From contig NZ_JALNUI010000010.1 of the NCBI RefSeq assembly GCF_026544205.1, positions 1 to 64,000 of the forward strand: a stretch of DNA of 64,000 nucleotides, in the 5' to 3' direction. The translations under genes were made by a program, and so were the position numbers. Positions 1 through 8,327 of the stretch are shown here, piece by piece (position 1 is the stretch's first letter; each line of letters begins with the position of its first letter). The notes below the pieces were generated by a model. It saw only the letters and a list, made by a program, of their open reading frames with translations, was not told the DNA's origin and did no database searches. Origin of the DNA: Curtobacterium sp. GC_Cur_3. GTDB taxonomy: Bacteria; Actinomycetota; Actinomycetes; Actinomycetales; Microbacteriaceae.

Positions 1-1
1 A

Positions 2-1117
2 GCGGACGTCATCCCCGCGTGGCTCGACCACCACGTCGCGCAGGGCTTCGACGTGTTCGTCATCACCGACAACGGCTCCGAGGACGGCACCACGGAGATC
101 CTGACCGCGTTCGCGGAGCGCGAGGACGTCGTCGTGGACCTGCGGCACGACCCCGTGCACCGGAAGCAGCAGGGCACCGTCGTCACCGGGATGGCCCGCG
201 ACGCCGCGACGGTCCACCACGCGGACTGGGTCGTCAACGCCGACGCCGACGAGTTCCTGCTGCCCGTCGACCGCTCGCTGACGGTCCGATCGGTCTTCGA
301 GCAGCTCGACCCGGCCATCGGGGCCTTCACGGTGCCCGTCGTCAACCTCACCGGGCGACTCGCCGAGTCGGGCGCCGGCCTCGAGCGGCTGCACTGGCGG
401 GACGAACGGCCGATCGAGGAACTGCGCGCCGCCGGGCTCCTCGCGCCGCCGACCACCAACGCGATCCACGTCGGCGACCCCGACGTCACGGTCGTGCAGG
501 GCAACCACCAGGTGAGCGTCGCGAACGGCGGCGAGGTCCCCGACGCGCTCGCGCTCGAGGTGCTGCACCTGCCCTGGCGTTCCTGGGCGCAGTACGCGCA
601 CCGGGTCGAGGTCAGCGGACGCGCCTACGAGGCGAACCCGGACCTGACGCCGAGCCCGCGGCACCACGGCATGCGCGACTACCGACGGCTGCAGGAGGGC
701 GTCCTCCAGGCGACCTTCGCGCTGCGCTTCGTGACCGACGCCGAGGCCGAGGCCGGGCCGTTCACGCGCGACGACGGGATCGTGGACGCGCTGCGGGCCG
801 CCGGGTCATCGGCCCTTGACACCCCCGCTGGCCCGCTCGTCCCCGTCGACGAGTTCGACCGGCTCCGTGCGCTCGGGCGTGCCATCGTGCGCCGGGACCG
901 CCGCATCGAGGAGCTCGAGGGGCTCGAGGACGTCGTCCGACAGGGCGAGGCCACGGCGAACACGCTCCGGGCGACGGTGCAGTTCGAGCGCGACCGGGCC
1001 GAGGCGGCGCTCCGCGAGGTCACCGCCCGCACCGCCGACCTCACGGCCATGCGGGCGCGCCGGGTCGTCCGGCTGGCCGACCGGGCGGGCGACCTCGCCC
1101 GACGGATCCGGCCCTAG
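2..1117 (+). CDS. Glycosyltransferase family 2-like protein, 5'-truncated
   Basis: The frame is open from the left edge, so the true start lies outside the window; the first visible residues are ADVIPAWLDHHVAQGFD. The visible N-terminal part has a nucleotide-sugar binding pattern (VITDNGSEDGT) and a metal-binding DxD-type motif in VNADADEF, near nt 235-258. Both match the glycosyl transferase family 2 subgroup (PF13704-like) that starts with IPxWLxHH. The last ~90 residues are rich in Arg, Glu and Ala and look like a coiled coil. There is no membrane segment in the visible part, so the enzyme is probably cytoplasmic or peripheral. It converges on the next glycosyltransferase. The acceptor is unknown; the rml neighbours suggest a role in surface glycan assembly. 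Confidence 0.85.
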   Translation, partial: ADVIPAWLDHHVAQGFDVFVITDNGSEDGTTEILTAFAEREDVVVDLRHDPVHRKQQGTVVTGMARDAATVHHADWVVNADADEFLLPVDRSLTVRSVFEQLDPAIGAFTVPVVNLTGRLAESGAGLERLHWRDERPIEELRAAGLLAPPTTNAIHVGDPDVTVVQGNHQVSVANGGEVPDALALEVLHLPWRSWAQYAHRVEVSGRAYEANPDLTPSPRHHGMRDYRRLQEGVLQATFALRFVTDAEAEAGPFTRDDGIVDALRAAGSSALDTPAGPLVPVDEFDRLRALGRAIVRRDRRIEELEGLEDVVRQGEATANTLRATVQFERDRAEAALREVTARTADLTAMRARRVVRLADRAGDLARRIRP

Positions 1118-1165
1118 CGCCCGACCGGCCCGGGCCGACGGCCCCGCGGATCCGGCCCTAGCGCC
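1103..1165. repeat. 19-bp direct repeat framing two convergent stop codons
   Basis: The sequence CGGATCCGGCCCTAGCGCC occurs at 1103-1121 and again at 1147-1165. The TAG at 1115-1117 in the first copy ends the plus-strand gene. The CTA at 1158-1160 in the second copy is the stop of the minus-strand gene. The palindromic CTAG core therefore serves each strand once. A short local duplication is the simplest explanation. Confidence 0.85.
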
Positions 1166-3092
1166 GGGCGCGCTCCCGCCGGACCGCGTCGAGGAGCACC
1201 TCGGCGCGCCGGGCGAACGCGTGCTCCGCACCGATGCGCGTGCCCCGTGCCGTCCGCTCCTGCTGCGTGGTCGACTCCCCTGCACGCACCAGCGCCCCGA
1301 GCGTCGCGACGGAGTCGTAGGTCCGGACGGCGCCGTGGAACAGCTCGTCGACGCCCGCGATCGGATCGGTGACCACGAGTGCCCCGGACGCGGCGGCGTC
1401 GAACAGGCGGTTCGACACGAAGCCGTCCCGCGCCATGTCGTCCCAGTGGTCGTTGAGGACGACCCTGGCGCTCCGGTAGAGCGCCGGCAGCTGGTCGTTC
1501 GGCACGAAGACACCGCGGTGGACGCCGTCCGGCAGGAGGCGCTCCCACCCCTCGCCCCACACGGAGAGGTCCACACCGGCCTCGACGGCGTCGCGCACGA
1601 CGGGCCGGAACACGCGCCGGGTCTTGCCGACGAAGGCCGTGTCGAGGTCGGGGAACGCCGGGTCGACGGGGCCCGGGTGGAACCGCGCCGGGTCCGTGGC
1701 CTGCAGGAGGGGTTCGACGGCGAGCCCGGTCTCCGCCGTCACGCGGGAGGCCCACACCGGCCCGGCCGCGAAGCGCAGGTCGTACCGCGCGAGCTCGGCG
1801 GGCGTCACGAGGTCAGGGTGCGAGATGACCCAGAGCACGTTCGTGGCGGTCGGGTGCACCGGGGTGTCGTCGAGCCCGCGGAGGGTCAGCGCGACGTCGT
1901 CCAGGTGCTCGGAGAACGGCCGCACGTGGGACTCGCGGTGGTCCACCACGACGTCCTGTCCGAGACCGCGGAGCGCCGCGGCGAGGTCCCGCGCGAAGAA
2001 CGTGTCGCCCCAGTCGTCGCCGCGGGGACCGGGGTGCGCCGCGATCCGGATCGACCACCGCAGACGCTCGGCGCGCTCGACCGTGCGCACCCGCTCCGCT
2101 CGGACCACCGGCTCACGGAGCGCCACGGGTGCGCCGACCGGGTCCGCCGTCGGGACCCCGGCGGCGAACCCCAGACGGGCGAGCGCGACGTCTGCCGCGT
2201 CGTCGGACCGGTCCCGCCACACCGCGAGCGCGTCGGCGGCGTCGGTGTCGTAGCGCCGTTCGCGGAGCACCGACGTGCGGTACACCCGCCCGAGCGGGAG
2301 CACGACGCAGTCCCCACCGGCGGCGTCGGCGGAGTCCCGTGTCAGCCGGGCGACCGCGGTGCGGGTGTCGACGGTGACGACCGGGACCGCGAGCGCGTCC
2401 GTGCGGACGGCGAAGCACGGCTCGTCGCCGGCGAACACCCGGGCACCGGCGAGCAGCTCGGCGTCCTCGTACGGGTGGCCGCGCAGGAGCGAGCCGGCCG
2501 GAGCCGTCCCGCGGACCAGCACCGCACCCGCGCTGGCGACCACGTCGTCGGTGGAGCGGACGACGGGCAGGGCGACCACGGCCTCCCGGCGGTCCTGGTC
2601 GGGGTCCTGGTCGGGGTCCTCCGACCGGGTGACGGCGGCCACCAACCGGAGGAGGCCGTCCTCCGGCAGGAGGACGGCTGCGTCCTGGACGACGACGACC
2701 GCGGAGCCGAGCAGGGGGCGCGCGGCAGCGACCGCACCGCCCCAGGTCGCGGCGACGGTCGGTCGTGCCACGACGTGGTCGTCACCGCCGACGACCGGCG
2801 GGTACGTGCTCTGCGGGCCGGCGTGGACGTCGTACGCACTCACGACGACGGAACGTGCGCCCGCCGTGCGGGCGGCGACGACCACCGGCCGGTGCGCACC
2901 GGAGCGGTACGCCGCCTCGGCGACCGTGACCAGCACGTCGAAGCCGTCGGCTGCCGGCCGCGGTGCGTCCGTCACCAGGGACGTGTCGACCGGGAGGCCC
3001 GGCTCGGCCCCGACGGCCGGCCCGCGGTCGTCCGTGATCGGCTGCCCGACGTCCGCGGTGCCGGCCCGGCCGAGCAGGCGACGGAACGCCAC
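1158..3092 (-). CDS. Large glycosyltransferase with CgeB-like C-terminal domain
   Basis: This 644-residue protein starts at GTG 3092, 2 nt after rmlA, so it is the last gene of an rmlC-rmlA-GT unit. The first ~330 residues look like a GT2-type fold that is poorly conserved. The C-terminal half begins around IRIAAHPGPRGDDWGD and has the pattern of the CgeB/Glyco_trans_1_2 group (PF13524): FVGKTRRVFR, VWGEGWE, YRSARVVLNDHWDDM and SNRLFDAAASGALVV. This domain usually transfers sugars from nucleotide donors with a GT-B fold. The donor could be dTDP-rhamnose because of the coupling to rmlA, but that is inference. No signal peptide or membrane helix is visible. Confidence 0.85.
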   Translation of the reverse strand: MAFRRLLGRAGTADVGQPITDDRGPAVGAEPGLPVDTSLVTDAPRPAADGFDVLVTVAEAAYRSGAHRPVVVAARTAGARSVVVSAYDVHAGPQSTYPPVVGGDDHVVARPTVAATWGGAVAAARPLLGSAVVVVQDAAVLLPEDGLLRLVAAVTRSEDPDQDPDQDRREAVVALPVVRSTDDVVASAGAVLVRGTAPAGSLLRGHPYEDAELLAGARVFAGDEPCFAVRTDALAVPVVTVDTRTAVARLTRDSADAAGGDCVVLPLGRVYRTSVLRERRYDTDAADALAVWRDRSDDAADVALARLGFAAGVPTADPVGAPVALREPVVRAERVRTVERAERLRWSIRIAAHPGPRGDDWGDTFFARDLAAALRGLGQDVVVDHRESHVRPFSEHLDDVALTLRGLDDTPVHPTATNVLWVISHPDLVTPAELARYDLRFAAGPVWASRVTAETGLAVEPLLQATDPARFHPGPVDPAFPDLDTAFVGKTRRVFRPVVRDAVEAGVDLSVWGEGWERLLPDGVHRGVFVPNDQLPALYRSARVVLNDHWDDMARDGFVSNRLFDAAASGALVVTDPIAGVDELFHGAVRTYDSVATLGALVRAGESTTQQERTARGTRIGAEHAFARRAEVLLDAVRRERARR

Positions 3093-3094
3093 GG

Positions 3095-3958
3095 TCAGCC
3101 GCGGAGCAGCTGCTGCAGGTAGACCCCGTAGCCGCTCTTGGCGAGCGGTGCGGCGAGGTCGGCGAGCGCGGCGTCGTCGATCCAGCCGTTGCGCCAGGCG
3201 ATCTCCTCGATGCAGCCGATCTTGTGGCCCTGGCGGTCCTCGATCACCTTGACGTACTCGGACGCCTGCATCATGGACTCGAACGTGCCGGTGTCGAGCC
3301 AGGCGGTGCCGCGGTCGAGGACCTCGACGCCGAGCGAGCCGGCCTCGAGGTAGCGCTCGTTGACGGTCGAGATCTCGAGCTCACCGCGGGCGCTCGGTTC
3401 GATGGTCTTCGCGATCTCGACGACGTCGTTGTCGTAGAAGTACAGCCCGGGGACGGCGTAGTTCGACTTCGGGTCGGCCGGCTTCTCCTCGATGGAGACC
3501 GCGGTGAAGTCGTCGTCGAACTCCACGACGCCGTAGGCCTTGGGGTCGGCCACGTGGTAGGCGAAGATCGTCGCGCCCTGCACCGTGGTGTTCTTCTGCA
3601 GGCTGGTGCCGAGGCCCGTGCCGTGGAAGATGTTGTCGCCGAGGACCAGCGCGACGCTGTCGTCGCCGATGAAGTCCTCACCGATCACGAACGCCTGGGC
3701 CAGGCCGTCCGGGCTCGGCTGCACGGCGTACTCGATCGTCATGCCGAGGGCCGAACCGTCGCCGAGGAGGGCGCGGAACTGGTCGTTGTACTCCGGCGTC
3801 GTGATGACGAGGACCTCGCGGATGCCGGCCATCATCAGCGTCGACAGCGGGTAGTACACCATCGGCTTGTCGTAGATGGGCATGAGCTGCTTCGAGATGC
3901 CCTTGGTGATGGGCCAGAGGCGCGTGCCGGAACCGCCGGCCAGGATGATGCCCTTCAT
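3095..3958 (-). CDS. rmlA: Glucose-1-phosphate thymidylyltransferase (RmlA)
   Basis: This enzyme makes dTDP-glucose from glucose-1-phosphate and dTTP, the first step of dTDP-L-rhamnose synthesis in the cytoplasm. The 287-residue length fits the short RmlA class. The N-terminus carries the nucleotidyltransferase signature [11 protein letters not shown], followed by [20 protein letters not shown] and [15 protein letters not shown] are also typical. The start is ATG 3958 with AGAGGA upstream. It lies 12 nt after rmlC and 2 nt before the large glycosyltransferase. The partner genes rmlB and rmlD are ~8 kb away on the other strand. Confidence 0.97.
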   Translation of the reverse strand: MKGIILAGGSGTRLWPITKGISKQLMPIYDKPMVYYPLSTLMMAGIREVLVITTPEYNDQFRALLGDGSALGMTIEYAVQPSPDGLAQAFVIGEDFIGDDSVALVLGDNIFHGTGLGTSLQKNTTVQGATIFAYHVADPKAYGVVEFDDDFTAVSIEEKPADPKSNYAVPGLYFYDNDVVEIAKTIEPSARGELEISTVNERYLEAGSLGVEVLDRGTAWLDTGTFESMMQASEYVKVIEDRQGHKIGCIEEIAWRNGWIDDAALADLAAPLAKSGYGVYLQQLLRG

Positions 3959-3970
3959 GGGGATGGTCCT

Positions 3971-4582
3971 CTACTTCTTCGTGGTCCGGAGGGACTCGGT
4001 GTAGGCGACGCACTCGTCGTAGGTCGGGAGCAGCCCGAGCTCGGCGGCCTGCTCGAGGGTCGGCGCGCTGGTGTCCTTCTCGCTCAGCACGGGCTCGCCG
4101 ATGCCGTCGGGCAGCGTCAGGCCGACGGTCGGGTCGAGGATGCTGATCCCCTTCTCGCGCTGGGGGTCGTAGTGGGCACTGACGAGGTAGTTCACCGTCG
4201 AGGCGTCCTCGAGCGCGACGATCGCGTGGCCGAGGCCCTCGGAGAGGTAGACGGCGCGACGGTCGACGTCGTCGATGCGCACCGAGTCCCACTGCCCGAA
4301 CGTCGGCGACCCGACGCGGATGTCGATGATGTAGTCGATGAACGCGCCGCGCACGGCGGTGACGTACTTCGCCTGGCTCGGGGCGACGAGCGCGTAGTGG
4401 ATCCCGCGCGCGACACCGCGCGCCGAGATCGACATGTTCACCTGGCGGAGGTCGAGCGGGTGACCGACGGTCTCCTCGAGCACGTCGGCACGGTAGGCCT
4501 CGAGGAAGGCCCCCCGTGCGTCGCCGTGCTGGACGGGGGTGAACTCCCACGCGCCTTGGATCTTCAGTTCGCGGATCTGCAC
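3971..4582 (-). CDS. rmlC: dTDP-4-dehydrorhamnose 3,5-epimerase family protein (RmlC)
   Basis: This 203-residue cupin-fold enzyme converts dTDP-4-keto-6-deoxyglucose to dTDP-4-keto-L-rhamnose. The expected catalytic His is in RGIHYA, the Lys in QAKYV and the Tyr region in VNYLVSAHYDP. GLGHAIVAL replaces the usual AHGF-type motif, as in many actinobacterial members. The C-terminal ~50 residues (VLSEKDTSAPTLEQA onward) are the extension common in this subgroup. The start is GTG 4582. It is first in the minus-strand unit with rmlA. A purely 3- or 5-epimerase of another deoxysugar pathway cannot be excluded from sequence alone. Confidence 0.93.
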   Translation of the reverse strand: MQIRELKIQGAWEFTPVQHGDARGAFLEAYRADVLEETVGHPLDLRQVNMSISARGVARGIHYALVAPSQAKYVTAVRGAFIDYIIDIRVGSPTFGQWDSVRIDDVDRRAVYLSEGLGHAIVALEDASTVNYLVSAHYDPQREKGISILDPTVGLTLPDGIGEPVLSEKDTSAPTLEQAAELGLLPTYDECVAYTESLRTTKK

Positions 4583-4635
4583 CGCAGCAGCCTAGCAAGC
4601 CGCCCGGTCGTGTCCGGGGAGCCCGGCCGGGGGTG

Positions 4636-5763
4636 TCAGGACAGCCCGAGTGCGCTCCGCCAGGCGCGTTCACCGGGTTCGTCGCGCCCCTCGGCGACCA
4701 CCCGTTCCGCGCGGACGTACGCCTGGGCGGAGCGGACGCGCTCCTCGGGGTGGTGGAAGGCGGTGCGCAACGCCGTGCGCCAGGCCGCGACGCCGTCCGC
4801 GGCGAGGAGACCCCCGTGTGCGTCGACCCCGGCGTAGGAGGGCCGGTCGGACCCGACGAAGGGCAGCCCGAGCATCGAGTACTCCAGGAACTTCAGGTCG
4901 CTCTTGGCGTCGTTGAAGCGGTCGTCCGTCAGCGGTGCCACCCCGGCGGACCAGCGGTCGGCGTGCTCGCGGAGGAAGGCCACGAACTCGGGGTAGTGCG
5001 TCGTGCCCTCCGGCAGGGCGAGGCGGTCGTGCCAGGCGTCGTCGTCGTGCGTCACCCCGACGACCTCGAGCCGGACGGGTCGGCCCGCGTCGTCGACGAA
5101 TCCGTCGAACACGTCGCGGAGCAGGTCGAGGTCGCCGCCGTGGGTCGCGCTCCCCATGTAGAGGACCCGACGGGGACCGTCCGTGGTCGGGGTCACGGGG
5201 TCGTGCGACCACAGTCCGGGCTGGACGCCGTTCGGCACGACGACGGCGTCGATGCCCTCGGCCGCGAGGACGGCACGCAGTGGCTCGGTCGAGACCACCA
5301 CGGCGTCGGCGCCGCGGACGAGCCGGTCGACGGCGGCCAGGCGGTCGGGGTCGTACTCGGCGCGTGCCAGCCGGGCGCGGGCCTCGGCGGTGAAGAAGTC
5401 GTCGTCCACCTCGGCGACGATGCGGGTGCCCTCGGCGGCGGCCCGGGCGAAGGCGGGGTCGAGCGCGGCCAGCGGGAACGCGTCGCGCTGCACCAGGATC
5501 GCGTCGAGGTGCGCCGTGTCCGAGCCGTCCGCCCAGCGCACCGGGTCGACCTGCGCGACCCGTGCCGCGCCGGACGCGGCGAGCGCCGACATCCGGCCGG
5601 TGACCCGGATGTGTGCCGACGCGGGGTGGAGTCCCCCGGCGCCGTGGACGACGAAGCCGACGAGCGGGGGCACGACGGCCGGCTCCGGCTGCGGCTGTGC
5701 CTGCGGCTGCTGTCCCGGTCGACGGCGGATGACCCGGGCGACCCGGGAGCGCAAGGACGTCAC
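4636..5763 (-). CDS. Glycosyltransferase, GT-B type (family uncertain)
   Basis: This 375-residue cytoplasmic protein has a Gln/Pro-rich stretch at residues ~17-30. A Rossmann-like first domain follows (VGFVVHGAGG, HPASAHIRV, VAEVDDDFF, ADAVVVSTEPLRAVL, VVVPNGVQPGLW). The second domain includes RRVLYMGSATHGGDLDLL and KFLEYSMLGLPFVGSDRPSY. This order is typical of GT4-like enzymes, although the usual EGFGLPxxEAM motif is reduced to FLEYSMLGLPFV. The start is GTG 5763. It lies 12 nt downstream of a DUF2142-type gene on the same strand and 53 nt before rmlC, so it probably belongs to the same surface glycan locus. Confidence 0.85.
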   Translation of the reverse strand: MTSLRSRVARVIRRRPGQQPQAQPQPEPAVVPPLVGFVVHGAGGLHPASAHIRVTGRMSALAASGAARVAQVDPVRWADGSDTAHLDAILVQRDAFPLAALDPAFARAAAEGTRIVAEVDDDFFTAEARARLARAEYDPDRLAAVDRLVRGADAVVVSTEPLRAVLAAEGIDAVVVPNGVQPGLWSHDPVTPTTDGPRRVLYMGSATHGGDLDLLRDVFDGFVDDAGRPVRLEVVGVTHDDDAWHDRLALPEGTTHYPEFVAFLREHADRWSAGVAPLTDDRFNDAKSDLKFLEYSMLGLPFVGSDRPSYAGVDAHGGLLAADGVAAWRTALRTAFHHPEERVRSAQAYVRAERVVAEGRDEPGERAWRSALGLS

Positions 5764-5775
5764 GCCGTCATCCTG

Positions 5776-7227
5776 TCACGCCGCGTGGGACGCCTCCGCG
5801 GGCAGCGACGACGCGTTGGCGGGGTCGTCAGCACGCGGCACCCGGCGGAGCGACCCGACCCAGACGCCGGCGAGGACGGCGGCCAGGGCGACGAACGCGA
5901 GCACGACGGCGACCCGGGCGATGGTGAGGGTGTCCGGTGCGGTGAACGCCGGGCGGGACAGGTCGAGGATCGTGAACCAGCCGTACCCTGCCGCGGCGAC
6001 CCAGGCCGTGACGAGCACCGGGGTCACGAACCGCCCGAAGCCGGTCAGCCCGACGGCCATCGCGACCGCGAGCACCGGCATCAGGGGCAGGCCGTAGCGG
6101 GCCTGGGAAGCGCCGCCCTGCATGGTGAAGCGGACCTGGAGGAAGACGACGAGGACGAAGACCCCCACGAGCATCGCGGCGACGAGGGCGTCGGCGAGCG
6201 GGGTGCGCCCTGCTCCTGACCGGCCGCGTCGGAGCGGCGGCAGGAGACCGACGACGACCGCCAGCAGCAGCGGGACGAGCAGCATCAGCCACGTCCACTC
6301 CCCGTCGACCTTGAAGTGGCCACGGAACACCGAGAAGACCCCGGTCCAGAAGCCCGGGTTGGTCACCGTCTCGACGAACCCGGTGTGCACGCGGTGCAGG
6401 TTCTCGGCCGCCCACGCGGGCTGGCTGCCGGCGATGTTGCCGGTCAGTTCGCGGTTGCGCAGGAAGAACCACCCTGCGGAGAGCACGGGGGCGACGGCGA
6501 CCACCACCACGGCGACCGCCTTGCCGAGGACCGTGCCCCACCAGCCCGTCCGCCGTGCGACGACGAAGGCGACGACGACCGCGACGACGAACACCGCGAA
6601 GGAGAGCCGGCTGAGCATGCCGCCGGCGGTGACGACCGCGCCGAGGGCGACGAGACGCCAGGAGAGTCCCCGTCGGATCGCGGTGGCCCCGACGCCGATG
6701 GCGAGGGCGCCGAAGCCGACGTTCGGCAGGTCGTTGTAGACCGCTCCGCCGACGAGCAGGAACATCGACGTCAGCGAGACGACGACCGCGGCGACGCTGA
6801 CGACCGCGGGGCGACCCGGCAGCACACGACCCGTCGCCCAGCCCACCGCGAGCACGGTCAGGCCCGCGAGGACGGCGTTGATCCCACGTCCCGCGAGGAC
6901 CGCGGTGTAGAGCTGTCCGCTGTCCCAGAGCGGTCCGACGACCGGCGCCAGGATCGCGTAGAAGAGGGGTGGGTGCTGCGAGACCCACTGCACCGGGGGC
7001 AGGGTGCCGAAGGGGGACGAGATCGTGAGCCCGTCCTGGAACACCGGGAGGTGTCCGTGCCAGACGGTCACGGCGTAGTCGAAGTGCGCGGCCTCGTCCG
7101 CGGAGTTGAACGGCGGGGCGGCGAAGCCGATCGCGATCGCCGCGAACACCGCGAAGACGGCGGCGGCGATGACCACGCCGGTGTGGAGGGACGGGACGAA
7201 TCGGCGCACGGTCTGCGATCCTGCCAC
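5776..7227 (-). CDS. DUF2142-type polytopic membrane protein
   Basis: This 483-residue protein has about a dozen predicted membrane helices. After helix 1 it carries FNSADEAAHFDYAVTVWHG, then QHPPLFYAILAP, a layout shared with the two plus-strand proteins at 8317 and 9942. These features match the DUF2142 family. It resembles GT-C-fold glycosyltransferases because acidic residues sit in the first extracytoplasmic loop; that parallel is my inference. The start is GTG 7227. The gene diverges from the GT2 gene and precedes a glycosyltransferase by 12 nt. A role in lipid-linked sugar transfer or polymer export across the membrane is plausible but unproven. Confidence 0.87.
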   Translation of the reverse strand: MAGSQTVRRFVPSLHTGVVIAAAVFAVFAAIAIGFAAPPFNSADEAAHFDYAVTVWHGHLPVFQDGLTISSPFGTLPPVQWVSQHPPLFYAILAPVVGPLWDSGQLYTAVLAGRGINAVLAGLTVLAVGWATGRVLPGRPAVVSVAAVVVSLTSMFLLVGGAVYNDLPNVGFGALAIGVGATAIRRGLSWRLVALGAVVTAGGMLSRLSFAVFVVAVVVAFVVARRTGWWGTVLGKAVAVVVVAVAPVLSAGWFFLRNRELTGNIAGSQPAWAAENLHRVHTGFVETVTNPGFWTGVFSVFRGHFKVDGEWTWLMLLVPLLLAVVVGLLPPLRRGRSGAGRTPLADALVAAMLVGVFVLVVFLQVRFTMQGGASQARYGLPLMPVLAVAMAVGLTGFGRFVTPVLVTAWVAAAGYGWFTILDLSRPAFTAPDTLTIARVAVVLAFVALAAVLAGVWVGSLRRVPRADDPANASSLPAEASHAA

Positions 7228-7297
7228 AGCGTCGCCCGAGCTGACGGCGGCTCACCGTCGTGTCCGTGGTGCGCTTCGGGGGTCGGGCGTTTTCGCA

Positions 7298-7303
7298 TAG
7301 GGT
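7298..7303 (+). promoter_or_regulatory. Candidate -10 element (TAGGGT) for the GT2 operon
   Basis: TAGGGT matches the TANNNT form of the actinobacterial sigma-70-like -10 element and sits in the divergent gap between the two membrane-glycan units. Transcription would start near 7310, leaving a leader of ~75 nt before GTG 7386. No convincing -35 is visible. Confidence 0.4.
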
Positions 7304-7385
7304 GAGCGCGGCCCGAAACGCCCCGCGCGTGATGACCACACGCACGCGCGCCCACCGACCGACGAGATCGAGACGCCCGAACGCA

Positions 7386-8327
7386 GTGAAGCTCTTCATC
7401 CAGATCCCCTGCCTCAACGAGGAACAGACGCTCCCCTCGGTCCTCGAGACCATCCCGACGTCGATCCCCGGCATCGACGAGATCGAGATCCTCGTGATCG
7501 ACGACGGCTCGACGGACCGCACCGTCGAGGTCGCTCGCGCACACGGCGTGACCCACTTCGTCCGGCACACCACGAACATGGGCCTCGCCCGGTCGTTCCG
7601 TGACGGTGTGGACTACGCGCTCCTGCACGGGGCGGACATCGTCGTGAACACCGACGGTGACAACCAGTACCCGCAGGCGCAGATCGCCGAGCTCGTCCAG
7701 CCGATCCTGCGGGACGAGGCCGAGATCGTCATCGGCGACCGTCAGACGCGCACCATCGAGCACTTCTCCGGGTTCAAGAAGGTCATGCAGCGGTTCGGCT
7801 CCTGGGTCGCCAGCCGCGCCGCCGGCCTCGACCTGCCGGACGCGGCGAGCGGGTTCCGCGCGTACTCGAAGTACTCGCTCATCCGACTCAACATCGTGAC
7901 GCGCTTCAGCTACTGCATGGAGACCATCGTGCAGGCCGGCTACAAGCGCATCGCGATCGCCAGCGTGCCGATCACGACGAACGCGAAGACCCGCGAGTCC
8001 CGCCTGTTCAGCAACATCTGGCAGCACATGTTCGAGTCCGGCTCGGCGATCGCCCGCGTCTACCTGATGTACCGCCCCATGGCGCTGTTCGCCTCGGTGA
8101 GCGCGGTGCTCGCCGCCTGCGGCCTCATCCCCTTCGTCCGGTACCTGGTCCTGCTCTGGGCCGATGCCGGTGGCAACCACCTGCAGTCCCTGATCCTCGG
8201 CCTCGTGCTCATCATCACGGCGGTGCTCTCGATCACGATCGGGGTCGTCGCCGACCTCACACGCCTGAACAGGACCCTCGCGGAGGAGCAGCTCGACCTG
8301 CAGAAGCTCGCACGCTATGGCGACTGA
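7386..8327 (+). CDS. Family 2 glycosyltransferase with C-terminal membrane anchor
   Basis: The protein begins MKLFIQIPCLNEEQTLPSV and has the GT-A nucleotide-sugar site (EILVIDDGSTDRT) and a DxD motif in NTDGDNQYP. The soluble domain of ~225 residues is followed by two membrane helices near the C-terminus. This layout resembles dolichyl-/polyprenyl-phosphate mannosyltransferases, so the product may be a lipid-linked sugar for the following membrane proteins. GTG 7386 is chosen because it begins exactly at the conserved N-terminus; an in-frame ATG at 7332 would add 18 basic, non-conserved residues. It overlaps the next gene by 11 nt. Confidence 0.9.
   Translation: MKLFIQIPCLNEEQTLPSVLETIPTSIPGIDEIEILVIDDGSTDRTVEVARAHGVTHFVRHTTNMGLARSFRDGVDYALLHGADIVVNTDGDNQYPQAQIAELVQPILRDEAEIVIGDRQTRTIEHFSGFKKVMQRFGSWVASRAAGLDLPDAASGFRAYSKYSLIRLNIVTRFSYCMETIVQAGYKRIAIASVPITTNAKTRESRLFSNIWQHMFESGSAIARVYLMYRPMALFASVSAVLAACGLIPFVRYLVLLWADAGGNHLQSLILGLVLIITAVLSITIGVVADLTRLNRTLAEEQLDLQKLARYGD

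Noticed and set aside
816..3122. Long plus-strand frame opposite the large glycosyltransferase gene.
   Set aside because: Its predicted protein is Arg/Gly/His-rich and low-complexity, and the opposite strand carries the conserved glycosyltransferase.
3224..4837. Plus-strand frame over rmlA and rmlC.
   Set aside because: It is fully antisense to two confident rml genes and shows no family motif.
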